From assembly GCA_020072585.1 (NCBI GenBank), contig JAIQGL010000007.1, positions 102,086 through 166,085 on the forward strand: a stretch of 64,000 nucleotides of DNA, written 5' to 3'. The stretch comes from Terriglobia bacterium (GTDB lineage Bacteria > Acidobacteriota > Terriglobia > Terriglobales > Acidobacteriaceae). The position numbers were made by a program, and so were the translations under genes. How positions within the stretch are numbered: the first letter of the stretch is position 1; every line of letters begins with the position of its first letter. The notes beneath the pieces are model-generated. The model was not told where the DNA came from and did not search any database. It worked only from the letters and a program-made list of their open reading frames with translations. This document shows positions 43,162 to 51,505 of the stretch, in pieces.

Positions 43162-44217
43162 ATGACCACCAAAATTCCAGTCGGTATTCTCGGCGCTACC
43201 GGGACGGTCGGGCAGCGGTTTATCCAACTGCTCGATGAGCACCCGTGGTTTGAAATCACCTGGCTTGCAGCATCAGACCGCTCCGCGGGCAAACTCTATG
43301 CTGAAGCCGCCAAATGGAACCTGGCAACGCCAGTCCCGCCGAAGATCGCCGCAATGAAGGTTTCCGCCGCCGCGCCCGACAAGAGCACGCCCAGGCTCGT
43401 CTTCGCCGCGCTGGATGCCGCCGCCGCGCAGCAGATCGAACCGGCTTTCGCCGAAGCAGGCCACGCCGTGGTCTCAAACTCCAGCGCGTTTCGCATGGCG
43501 GAAGATGTTCCGCTCATTATTCCCGAGGTCAACGGCGACCACGCTCCACTGATCAAGACACAAAGCTGGTACAAGAAAAACGGCGGATTCATGGTGACCA
43601 ACCCCAACTGCTCCGCCATCGGACTGGTGCTGGCGTTGGCGCCTCTGCACCGCCGCTTCGGCATCGATAAGATTTTTGTCGCCACCATGCAGGCCATCAG
43701 CGGCGCGGGCTATCCCGGCGTGCCCTCCATGGACATCCTGGGCAACGTGATTCCCTACATCGCCAAGGAAGAAGACAAGATGGAAGCCGAAACGCGCAAG
43801 CTGTTGGGATCGCTGAACAGCTCCAGCGTCATTCCCGCCGATCTCGTGCTAAGCGCGCATTGCAACCGCGTGGCGGTGGAAGACGGCCACACGGAATCGG
43901 TTTCACTCAAGCTGCGCAGCCCCGCACAGGCTGATGAGATCATTGCAGCGTGGAATGAGTTCCGCTGCCTGCCGCAGAAACTCAAGTTGCCTACGGCACC
44001 AGAGCAGCCCATTATCTATGAAACCGCGCCGGACCGCCCTCAGCCTCGCCTGGACCGTGACCGCGGCAAAGGCATGAGCGCCGTGGTTGGCCGCCTGCGC
44101 CCCTGCAATATCTTCGACTGGAAATTTACCGTGCTCTCGCATAACACCATCCGCGGCGCCGCCGGTGCAGCTGTCCTGAATGGCGAATTACTCAAAGCGC
44201 AGGGATACCTGGGTTGA
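43162..44217 (+). CDS. asd: Aspartate-semialdehyde dehydrogenase
   Basis: A 351-residue enzyme that reduces aspartyl phosphate to aspartate semialdehyde with NADPH, the branch point to lysine/diaminopimelate and to threonine/methionine. The nucleotide loop is GATGTVGQR (residues 11-19), and the catalytic cysteine is C150 in MVTNPNCSAIG. The histidine region AHCNRVAVEDGHTES is typical of the fungal/archaeal-like subfamily. It is the first of the asd-lysC-dapB row; the aspartate kinase start lies 86 bases further on. Confidence 0.95.
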   Translation: MTTKIPVGILGATGTVGQRFIQLLDEHPWFEITWLAASDRSAGKLYAEAAKWNLATPVPPKIAAMKVSAAAPDKSTPRLVFAALDAAAAQQIEPAFAEAGHAVVSNSSAFRMAEDVPLIIPEVNGDHAPLIKTQSWYKKNGGFMVTNPNCSAIGLVLALAPLHRRFGIDKIFVATMQAISGAGYPGVPSMDILGNVIPYIAKEEDKMEAETRKLLGSLNSSSVIPADLVLSAHCNRVAVEDGHTESVSLKLRSPAQADEIIAAWNEFRCLPQKLKLPTAPEQPIIYETAPDRPQPRLDRDRGKGMSAVVGRLRPCNIFDWKFTVLSHNTIRGAAGAAVLNGELLKAQGYLG

Positions 44218-44302
44218 TCGTGTTCACGCAATCTTGCCACTCTTCTTTGGCTGCTCTCCGTGCCTCCGTGTCTCCGTGGTGGGTGTTCTCTGGAGTGCCC
44301 TC

Positions 44303-45676
44303 ATGATCGTCATGAAATTTGGCGGCACCTCCGTCCAGGACGCCCAGGCCATTGACCGCGTCGCGGCCATCGTCCGCGAGCGCCTGCATGAACGCCCCGT
44401 CGTCGTTGTCAGCGCGCTCGCCAAAATCACTGATCAGCTTCTCGCCATGGCGGCGGCTGCCGGCGCGGGCAATCGTGAAATGGCCCTGGAGCTTTCGCGA
44501 TCCGCGCGTGAGCGCCATTACAGCACTGCCTGCGACCTGCTGGGTACGCACGCGTTTGAGCAGATCGCGCCTGAGCTGGAAGCCGATTTCAACGGCCTGG
44601 ACGAGCTTCTCCGCGGCGTCGTCGCCGTGGGCGAACTCACGCCCCGGACCACCGACACCATCTCCGGTTTCGGCGAGCGCGTGTCGTCGAAGATCGCCGC
44701 GGCAGCTTTCTCCCAGCGCAACATCCCGGCCACACATGTTGATTCGCGTAAATGCATCGTCACCGATTCAACCTTCGGCAAGGCCATTCCGCAATTTGAA
44801 GAAACCGATGAGCGCCTGAAGGAAAAAATTAAACCGTTGCTCGACCGGCAGCGCGTGCCGGTCATGGGCGGCTTCATCGCCTCCACGCGTGAAGGTATTC
44901 CCACCACGTTGGGCCGCGGCGGATCGGACTTCAGCGCCGCCATTGTGGGCGCGGGCCTGAATGCCACGCGCATTGAGATATGGACAGACGTGGACGGCAT
45001 GATGACCACCGATCCCAATCTCTGCCCGGATGCCCACCGCATCAAGTGCATCAGCTTTGAAGAAGCGGCGGAGCTGGCCTATTTCGGCGCGAAAGTGCTG
45101 CATCCGGCCACGCTGCTGCCGGCTATCCAGAAAAATATTCCCGTGCTGATTCTCAATTCGCGCAATCCAAAGAATGAAGGCACGCGCATCACGGCCACCG
45201 CTCCCAAAAGCAGAAACATTTTCAAGGCCATTGCCGCCAAGAAGCGCATTACCGTGGTGGACGTGGTGGCCACGCGCATGCTCATGGCACACGGATTTCT
45301 CAAGAGTATTTTTGAGGTCTTCGCCAACCATCGCTGCCCGGTGGACATGGTTTCCACCTCAGAGGTCAGCGTGTCTGTAACGGTGGACTCGAACGAATCC
45401 GTCGCTGCCATCGCCGCCGATCTGGCGCGCCTGGCGGACGTGAAGTATGAAGGCCGCAAGGCCATCGTCTGCCTGGTTGGGGAGAACATCAAGAGCACGC
45501 CCGGCATCGCGGCAAAAGTGTTCAGCGCCATTCCAGACACCAATATTCACATGATCTCCCAGGGCGCGTCAGAGATTAATATTAGTTTTGTGATTGATGA
45601 AGACGCCGTGCCTGATGTAGTCTCGCGCCTGCACCGCACATTTTTTTCGCAGGTCGATCCCGAGGTGTTTGCGTGA
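44303..45676 (+). CDS. lysC: Aspartate kinase
   Basis: A 457-residue monofunctional aspartokinase catalysing the first step of the aspartate pathway. The start KFGGTSV motif is at residues 5-11. The kinase core contains GGSDFSAAIVGAGLNATRIEIWTDVDGM, and two ACT domains form the C-terminal ~150 residues (ITVVDVVATRMLMAHGFLKSIFEVF ... IHMISQGASEINISFVI). ACT domains bind end-product amino acids, so feedback inhibition is expected. ATG 44303 has GGAG eight bases upstream. The gap after asd carries a CTCCGTGCCTCCGTGTCTCCGTGG repeat tract. The stop overlaps the dapB start by four bases. Confidence 0.94.
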   Translation: MIVMKFGGTSVQDAQAIDRVAAIVRERLHERPVVVVSALAKITDQLLAMAAAAGAGNREMALELSRSARERHYSTACDLLGTHAFEQIAPELEADFNGLDELLRGVVAVGELTPRTTDTISGFGERVSSKIAAAAFSQRNIPATHVDSRKCIVTDSTFGKAIPQFEETDERLKEKIKPLLDRQRVPVMGGFIASTREGIPTTLGRGGSDFSAAIVGAGLNATRIEIWTDVDGMMTTDPNLCPDAHRIKCISFEEAAELAYFGAKVLHPATLLPAIQKNIPVLILNSRNPKNEGTRITATAPKSRNIFKAIAAKKRITVVDVVATRMLMAHGFLKSIFEVFANHRCPVDMVSTSEVSVSVTVDSNESVAAIAADLARLADVKYEGRKAIVCLVGENIKSTPGIAAKVFSAIPDTNIHMISQGASEINISFVIDEDAVPDVVSRLHRTFFSQVDPEVFA

Positions 45677-46353
45677 AATTTTTAGTTCTCGGACGCGGAA
45701 AAACCGGCGCCCTGGTGGCTGAAGTGGCCAAAGGACGCCAGCATGACGTCCATTCGCTGGCCAGCCAGGAAAATCAGGATGGCCGCGCGCTCATCCCGGC
45801 CACACTCAAGGAAATCGATGCCGTAATCGACTTCACCACGCCGCACGCCGTGATCGCCAACATCATCCGCTGCGTGGAAGCCGGTGTTCCCGTTGTGGTG
45901 GGCACCACCGGCTGGTACCAGCACATGGAAAAAGTCCGCGAGCTGGTGAGTGAGCGCAAAGGCGTCTTGCTTTACGGCTCCAATTTTTCCGTGGGCATGA
46001 ATTTCTTCTTCAAGGCCATTCAGGCCATCGCGCCCGTCCTGAAACATGGATACCGCGGCAACATCGTGGAACGCCATCACGCCCATAAGAAAGACAAGCC
46101 TTCCGGAACCGCCGTTACAATCCAAAAACTTCTGGAGTCAGGCTCCGGAGAAAAAGTTGAAATCGCCTCCGTGCGCGAGGGTGAGACCGTGGGTATGCAT
46201 CTGGTGATGATGGATTCGCCCACCGACACGATTCTCTTCACGCATGACGCCAAATCGCGCGTCGGCTTTGCTGAAGGCGCGGTGCGCGCCGCCGAATGGA
46301 TCAAAGGCAAGACCGGCTTTTATGAGTTCCCGGAAATCGTGGACCAGCTCTAG
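45673..46353 (+). CDS. dapB: 4-hydroxy-tetrahydrodipicolinate reductase
   Basis: A 226-residue enzyme of the diaminopimelate pathway. The catalytic loop ERHHAHKKDKPSGTA (residues 133-147) contains the His and Lys pair, and VIDFTTP (51-57) with VVVGTTGW precede it. The N-terminal dinucleotide loop is short (LGRGKTG), and the protein lacks ~40 residues relative to the E. coli type, as in several other phyla. The start is a GTG at 45673 overlapping the lysC stop (GTGA). The last 129 bases recur 630 bases downstream after a small gene. Confidence 0.92.
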   Translation: MKFLVLGRGKTGALVAEVAKGRQHDVHSLASQENQDGRALIPATLKEIDAVIDFTTPHAVIANIIRCVEAGVPVVVGTTGWYQHMEKVRELVSERKGVLLYGSNFSVGMNFFFKAIQAIAPVLKHGYRGNIVERHHAHKKDKPSGTAVTIQKLLESGSGEKVEIASVREGETVGMHLVMMDSPTDTILFTHDAKSRVGFAEGAVRAAEWIKGKTGFYEFPEIVDQL

Positions 46354-46417
46354 CGTCGCAGTTAGCGCCGTCTTCCGGCTTCGCAGTCCGTCGGGTATTT
46401 ACTTAAGGAGCCTCGCA

Positions 46418-46819
46418 ATGTCAATCTTAAGTGAGCTGAACCGCAAGGCGTTGCTGTTAACGTTGCATCAAGACATTGAGGATCATGCGCAACGGACTGC
46501 TAAGGCGGCACTGAATGGGCGAGCAGAAGGTCTTTGTTATCCTCCCAACGTGGCTCTTCGCCCAGACGAGGTCGCGGCCCTGAAGAGACTGCGGGAAATA
46601 CCCGCCATACAGCCAGCTCTGGAAAAGTTCATTGCCGACGCCGCTGCATCTGTGATTTTTGATCTTTTCAACTACATCGATGGCACGGGTGACCCGGCGA
46701 TCTCAGCGTCGCAATGGACTGGGGTAGCCCTGGTGGATCACGATCCGGCGCACGACGGCAAGGAATTCCTGCACGATGCCTTTTTCGAATCCTATTGGGA
46801 GTGGCACGATGCGCGGTAA
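46418..46819 (+). CDS. Hypothetical protein in the insert behind dapB
   Basis: A 133-residue protein, MSILSELNRKALLLTLHQD at the start, mostly helical, with RAEGLCYPPNVALRPDEVAALKRLREIPAIQPALEKF and a C-terminal acidic, aromatic end (FLHDAFFESYWEWHDAR). There is a good ribosome binding site AAGGAG at 46405-46410. No family is recognised. It sits between dapB and a second copy of the dapB 3' end, so it seems to have arrived with a recombination or insertion event. It could be an antitoxin- or immunity-like accessory gene, but no sequence motif shows that. Confidence 0.65.
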   Translation: MSILSELNRKALLLTLHQDIEDHAQRTAKAALNGRAEGLCYPPNVALRPDEVAALKRLREIPAIQPALEKFIADAAASVIFDLFNYIDGTGDPAISASQWTGVALVDHDPAHDGKEFLHDAFFESYWEWHDAR

Positions 46820-46830
46820 TACGTGGCGGC

Positions 46831-46983
46831 ATGGTCATGCTCGACTTCGCCAATGACACCATTCTGTTTACTCATGACGCCAAGTCGCGCGTCGGCTTTG
46901 CTGAAGGCGCCGTGCGCGCCGCCGAATGGATCAAAGGCAAGACCGGCTTTTATGAGTTCCCGGAAATCGTCGATCAGTTCTAG
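46831..46983 (+). pseudogene. Duplicated dapB 3' end
   Basis: From 46855 to the stop at 46983 the DNA matches dapB 46225-46353 in 120 of 129 bases. Eight of the nine differences are synonymous; only the last codon changes Leu to Phe. The remnant reads DTILFTHDAKSRVGFAEGAV and on to FPEIVDQF. It can be read from ATG 46831 for 50 codons but lacks the rest of the enzyme. Confidence 0.85.
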
Positions 46984-46994
46984 AAAAGCGGTTT

Positions 46995-47065
46995 ACCACA
47001 AAGGACACGAAGGGACACCAAGGAAGACTGGCCGCCTTGAGGGTCAAATGAATGTCCTTTGTGGT
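46995..47065. repeat. Inverted repeat with ACCACAAAGGACA arms
   Basis: ACCACAAAGGACA (46995-47007) has an exact reverse complement at 47053-47065. The left arm extends into the 19-base sequence also found at 1584-1602. It lies between two convergent genes and may act as a bidirectional terminator or be a small mobile repeat. Confidence 0.65.
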
Positions 47066-47082
47066 TAACGTTCTCAGCCGTT

Positions 47083-49983
47083 TTAGTGCCCCGGCACGAA
47101 CCTGGTCACGTTCAGAATATGGTGCTCACGATCATCTTCCGTAAACAGCTGGCGGTAAGCGTGGTTGGTAAGCCACTGCGGCAGCAGGTTCAAATAAAAC
47201 GGGCTGCCCAGCACGCCGCTGATTCCGCCCGGCAATGAACTCACTCCGCGCATCCCTTCATGCTTCCCTTCACCCACAAAGCGCTGTGACGGTCCCGACG
47301 TGAACGTGAATCCGTTCACGGAGTTCGCCTTCACGCCAAAGCTGGAAGCGTCCACCGTCTGATAGCCGCCGTCCGTGGGGATTCCCGACAGACCAGCCAG
47401 TGGTGGCGGGAAAGCGCCGCCTGCGGGCGGAATGCTGAAAGGCGATCCCAGGATGTGGTTGAACGTGATGCGGTGGAGCTTGCCCCAGCGATAGTCGTTC
47501 TGGTTGGTTGATCCGTCGAAGGCCGCGTTGAATGCCGGACTCGCCAGCAACGTCAGCGCGTCTTTGAGGCTCTGCAGGATGACGATGTCGCGCCGATCGG
47601 CGGCATCGGTCACGCCCGTAACCTGGAAGAAGTTCAGCCCGGAAGCGCCCACACCGTGTCCGGTACCGAAATTCTCCAGCAGATGTCGCAGCGCTTTGAG
47701 ATAAGTTTGGTCCGGAAGTGAAGCTTCTGCCGCTCCCAGCCCGACTTTGCCCAGCGTGGCCCCAAGGGTCTCACTGATGAACTGGCTGCGCCACGTGTTG
47801 TAGAGCGTGGCCGCAACGCTGTTGGCAACCTCATTGCCCGAGCGCGCAAACGGAGGCGCGCCCACGTCGAATCCGTCATAGCCTTCCGGGATGCCCGTCG
47901 GCATGGTGAAGTCCCAGCCGCGTAAACGGCCCACTGCTTCCACAATCGCCGGATCATTCGCCAGGGTTGCCAGTGGCACACTCTGAGCGGACCGCGCACG
48001 CGCATTGTCAAAAGCCTGCGTCACGAATCCGGTAAAGAACTCGGCGTCCAGCGGCGCCACATTGGCCTGAATATGCTGCACGTCGCGGAAAGAGATCCGC
48101 CCATTCTTGAGTTTTTCTCGGATCAGCCGGGTGATGCGTCCGGAGCGGAAGCCTGCATCAAAGGTGTAGCCCAGATAGTAGATGCCGCCGCCGGGACGCA
48201 ACCGCCCAATGGGATTGTTGCCCAGCGTAACACCCGCAGGGTCATTGTTGGCATTCACAAAGAAGCCGGCCTTCGGATTGATAACGTGCGGCATCTCGGC
48301 GAAGGGCAAAATCTCAAATGCCGTGGACTGTCCCGGCTGCGGATGAATTACCGGCAGCCACTCATTCCCGCCCTGGCCGTTGCGGATAAAGACCGGCAGC
48401 ACCCCATTGACGGTGCCCGCTTGCAGGTCTTCGCGGACCGGCATCTCGCCCACGGCAAAATAAGCAATGTTGCCATGCACATCAGCGTAAGCAATGTTCT
48501 GCGGCGGACAGGAAAAGAACGGCAATCCGGCCTGAAACTCCTTGATATTGTGCGAGGACGCCCAGATCAATACCGCGTCCAGTTCATGCGTGGCGCTGTA
48601 ACCAGTCCACTCAATGCTCAGGGCCGCTCCGGTTGTGGTATTCAGCGAGATGATCGGGCCATTGTTGCGCCGGGGAACGATCAGCGTAGCTGGGGGAATA
48701 CTTCCTCCCGGCGGGACGGTGATGAGATCGTCCGCGATGCCGTCCCCCACCTTGTTAAACCGGAAGACCTCCGGCACCGGGATCACGTGCTCCAGCTTCC
48801 CTTTGAACACGGTACTGAATCCGCTTGGTGAAGTCGGGTCGGGGACCACCTGCTCCTGGAAGGTGTCCGTCACGTCAATGCCGTCATTGGTCGCGCCCCA
48901 GGCAACAAATCTGTTCCGCCCCAGCGTGATTCCCGGAGTACCGGGAAAGCCATTGCCCATCACGTCCAGATCGCCTGCTTCCAGGTGGATGGGATACCAG
49001 GTGGAAGGTTCGCCCAGCGAAAGATGCGGATCGTTTTCCACGAGTGGAGCGCCGCTGGTGGTGTGCCGGCCGCTGATGGCGAACTCATTGGAAGCGCCTT
49101 CCAGTTGTTGCTCACGCGCATGGCGCAACAGTGGAATATCCTTCGTTTTTGCCACGTAGTCACGCGCCAGCGCCAGAGTCTCCGGACGAATGCCGCCGGG
49201 AAAAACTTTCCCTGCGCCGCTCTTGCTCCACAGCTGCTGCGATAGCGGCACGGACGCATCCGGCACGGTGGACGCCGGATCAAACGGCGCCGAGCGTTCA
49301 ATGTCCTCGAAAAATAGTTTAATGCCGTCAAAGCCCGCAGCCTGCCCTGCGCCCTGGAAGCTCAACAACTCCACGGTGCCTTGCGTATCAATATCGAATG
49401 ACAAGCCAAACCCAATCAGCTTCACCACAGCCAGCGAATCCGTGGGAGTCCACGGCGCAAACTTGGTGAGCTCCAGCGCTGTGTACTCCGGCGGCAGAGG
49501 ATGCGTAGCCACCCACGCATTAATGCCATCCGAGTAACCTTGCAACAGGTTCAGCGCCCGCGGGGACTGCACCGCCAATGACCGTGCTCCGGCACGCCGC
49601 AATCCCAGGGTGCGCAGCTGCACATCCTGCGCCAGCGCTCCCTGGCCCACAAGCTCGGCAAGCGTACCGCTGGCCTGGCGACGGCTTACATCCATCTGAA
49701 ACAGCCGGTCCTGAGCATGGAGGTAGCCTTGCACGAAGGCCATGTCATGTTCGTTGGCCGCTTTAACGTGGGGAATATCGTTGGTGTCGCGAATCACTCG
49801 CACCGGCGCCAGCAATCCCGGCAGTTTCTGCGGCGTGACATCATCAAGATCGTCTTTTTTCTCAGCCAGCAATGCCAGGGGCAGAGCCAGCGTAAAGACC
49901 AGCAACCAGGCCAGACTGCGCATGGACTGAATAAAAGTGGATTTAGAAACAAAGGAAGAAATCGCGGAAGGCGACGAAGACAT
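47083..49983 (-). CDS. Penicillin acylase family protein (Ntn hydrolase)
   Basis: A 966-residue exported hydrolase of the penicillin amidase family, whose precursors cleave themselves to expose an N-terminal serine. The signal region is MRSLAWLLVFTLALPLALLA. The A-chain start VRVIRDTNDIPHVKAANEHDMAFVQGYLHAQDRL is typical. The predicted autocleavage site and nucleophile are in GASNEFAISGRHTTSG (the Ser before Asn-Glu), followed by NDPHLSL. Family substrates include penicillins and acyl-homoserine lactones; which applies is unknown. It is longer than classical members (~750-850). ATG 49983 follows AAGGAG. It lies between dapB and dapA on the opposite strand. Confidence 0.9.
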   Translation of the reverse strand: MSSSPSAISSFVSKSTFIQSMRSLAWLLVFTLALPLALLAEKKDDLDDVTPQKLPGLLAPVRVIRDTNDIPHVKAANEHDMAFVQGYLHAQDRLFQMDVSRRQASGTLAELVGQGALAQDVQLRTLGLRRAGARSLAVQSPRALNLLQGYSDGINAWVATHPLPPEYTALELTKFAPWTPTDSLAVVKLIGFGLSFDIDTQGTVELLSFQGAGQAAGFDGIKLFFEDIERSAPFDPASTVPDASVPLSQQLWSKSGAGKVFPGGIRPETLALARDYVAKTKDIPLLRHAREQQLEGASNEFAISGRHTTSGAPLVENDPHLSLGEPSTWYPIHLEAGDLDVMGNGFPGTPGITLGRNRFVAWGATNDGIDVTDTFQEQVVPDPTSPSGFSTVFKGKLEHVIPVPEVFRFNKVGDGIADDLITVPPGGSIPPATLIVPRRNNGPIISLNTTTGAALSIEWTGYSATHELDAVLIWASSHNIKEFQAGLPFFSCPPQNIAYADVHGNIAYFAVGEMPVREDLQAGTVNGVLPVFIRNGQGGNEWLPVIHPQPGQSTAFEILPFAEMPHVINPKAGFFVNANNDPAGVTLGNNPIGRLRPGGGIYYLGYTFDAGFRSGRITRLIREKLKNGRISFRDVQHIQANVAPLDAEFFTGFVTQAFDNARARSAQSVPLATLANDPAIVEAVGRLRGWDFTMPTGIPEGYDGFDVGAPPFARSGNEVANSVAATLYNTWRSQFISETLGATLGKVGLGAAEASLPDQTYLKALRHLLENFGTGHGVGASGLNFFQVTGVTDAADRRDIVILQSLKDALTLLASPAFNAAFDGSTNQNDYRWGKLHRITFNHILGSPFSIPPAGGAFPPPLAGLSGIPTDGGYQTVDASSFGVKANSVNGFTFTSGPSQRFVGEGKHEGMRGVSSLPGGISGVLGSPFYLNLLPQWLTNHAYRQLFTEDDREHHILNVTRFVPGH

Positions 49984-50229
49984 GGCGCTGGTACTCCTTT
50001 GAGTATGACCTGGCACAGATGGATTGGGGCCCTGGTCGCGGCTGGAGAGTCTGCGGTCGCGGCGACCAATTGTACGCCTGATATTTCAGGATTGAAAAGA
50101 CCAGTCTGCAAAATTCCGAGACGGTACGATTCCCGAAAGAGGCCATCCATTGGGCAGTTCGGCGCAGCCAGGCGCCTGTCTCCGCATGCAGTAGCCATCC
50201 AGCGTAATTGGATTTATCCTAGAACTCCC

Positions 50230-51138
50230 ATGAATCTCCAAGGCTGCGGCACCGCACTCATTACCCCGTTTAAACAGGACCAAAGTATCGACGAGAAGGC
50301 CCTTCGTGCGCTCGTCGAGTGGCAGATTGCCTCCGGCATACACTTTCTTGTCCCCTGCGGAACCACGGGCGAAACTCCCACGCTAAACAAGGACGAATGG
50401 CTGCGCGTGATCGATATCACCATCGACGTGAACGGCGGCCGCGTGCCGATTGTTGCTGGCGCAACGTCAAACTGCACTGCTGAGGCCGTGGAGAAAGCGC
50501 GCGAACTCGACCGGCGCAAAGGCGTGGACGCCATCCTGACCGCCTCGCCCTACTACAACAAACCGACGCAGGAAGGCCAGTACCAGCACTTTAAGGCCAT
50601 TGCGGAAGCCGTGAGCAAACCGTTGGTGCTCTATAGCGTGGTCGGACGCACCGCCGCCAACATCGAACCGGCAACGCTGGGCCGTCTGGCGAAGATTCCC
50701 AACATCATCGCGGTGAAAGAAGCCAGCGGCAACATCTCACAGATTGCTGAGGTCTTCAATCATGTGCCGGAGAGCTTCCTGGTTTTTTCCGGTGACGATG
50801 CCATCACAATCCCAGTGATCGCGCTGGGCGGCGTTGGGATTATTTCTGTTTGTTCGAATGAGATTCCCAGGGAAATGTCAGAGTTGACGGCGGCCGCGCT
50901 GAACAATGACTGGCCCAAAGCGCGCCGCTTACAGCGCCGGTTCCTGCGCCTGATGCAGGCCAACTTCCTTGAGTCAAACCCCATGCCCGTGAAGGCCGTG
51001 CTGGCCATGATGGGCCGTATTGAAGAAGTGCTGCGGCTGCCCATGCTGCCGGTGAAACCGGAGACGCGGTCAAAACTGGAAAAAATCGCCGCCGACGTGG
51101 GATTGCTGCAAGTGCATGCCTCGGTTTCGGATTTGTAA
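50230..51138 (+). CDS. dapA: 4-hydroxy-tetrahydrodipicolinate synthase
   Basis: A 302-residue TIM-barrel aldolase condensing pyruvate with aspartate semialdehyde. Key residues are present: T45/T46 in GTTGET, Y135, the Schiff-base lysine K163 in AVKEASG, and the following Arg of GRT. The segment around Y135 is LYSVVGRT rather than the common LYNVPGRT, a small departure. The ATG at 50230 begins the family N-terminus (MNLQGCGTALITPF). It is separated from asd-lysC-dapB by the acylase gene but serves the same pathway. Confidence 0.94.
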   Translation: MNLQGCGTALITPFKQDQSIDEKALRALVEWQIASGIHFLVPCGTTGETPTLNKDEWLRVIDITIDVNGGRVPIVAGATSNCTAEAVEKARELDRRKGVDAILTASPYYNKPTQEGQYQHFKAIAEAVSKPLVLYSVVGRTAANIEPATLGRLAKIPNIIAVKEASGNISQIAEVFNHVPESFLVFSGDDAITIPVIALGGVGIISVCSNEIPREMSELTAAALNNDWPKARRLQRRFLRLMQANFLESNPMPVKAVLAMMGRIEEVLRLPMLPVKPETRSKLEKIAADVGLLQVHASVSDL

Positions 51139-51505
51139 AATTCCGGCAATCTCTTCACCGTGCGCAAGGCCTCATCGCTTTGCGCACGTGATCCAGCATA
51201 GTCCCCTTTCGCCCACCATCCAAAGTCACCTTCCCATGTGATGCTCGCAGAATCATAATCTTGAATCCATGTTGGCTGCTCTCCGATTGTTAAGAACTGA
51301 AAAGTACAGGTACTCTCGTGCACCTGTTTGCGCATCTTGAAGTAGTTAGATCCCCGAACGAAGCTTGAAGCTCCTGGAAACTTACCTCCCCCTCAGGTGT
51401 TGTAGTTATCAGGCCGATTAAACAGCTGCATTGGTCCGCAAATAGCGGTCGACCATGGCTTTTGTTATCTCGTATGAAAAATGTTCCGCGAAAAGAGGTT
51501 TCCCG
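51139..51505. other. Gene-free gap with a hairpin after dapA
   Basis: GTGCGCAA (51160-51167) pairs with TTGCGCAC (51180-51187), 22 bases after the dapA stop. There is no T run, so termination is possible but unproved. A minus-strand frame through 51139-51335 has no recognisable product. The rest is probably leader of the FecR gene. Confidence 0.5.

Noticed and set aside
50760..51335. A 191-codon minus-strand frame reaching into the gap after dapA
   Set aside because: Most of it is antisense to dapA, and the part in the gap has no recognisable motif or ribosome binding site.
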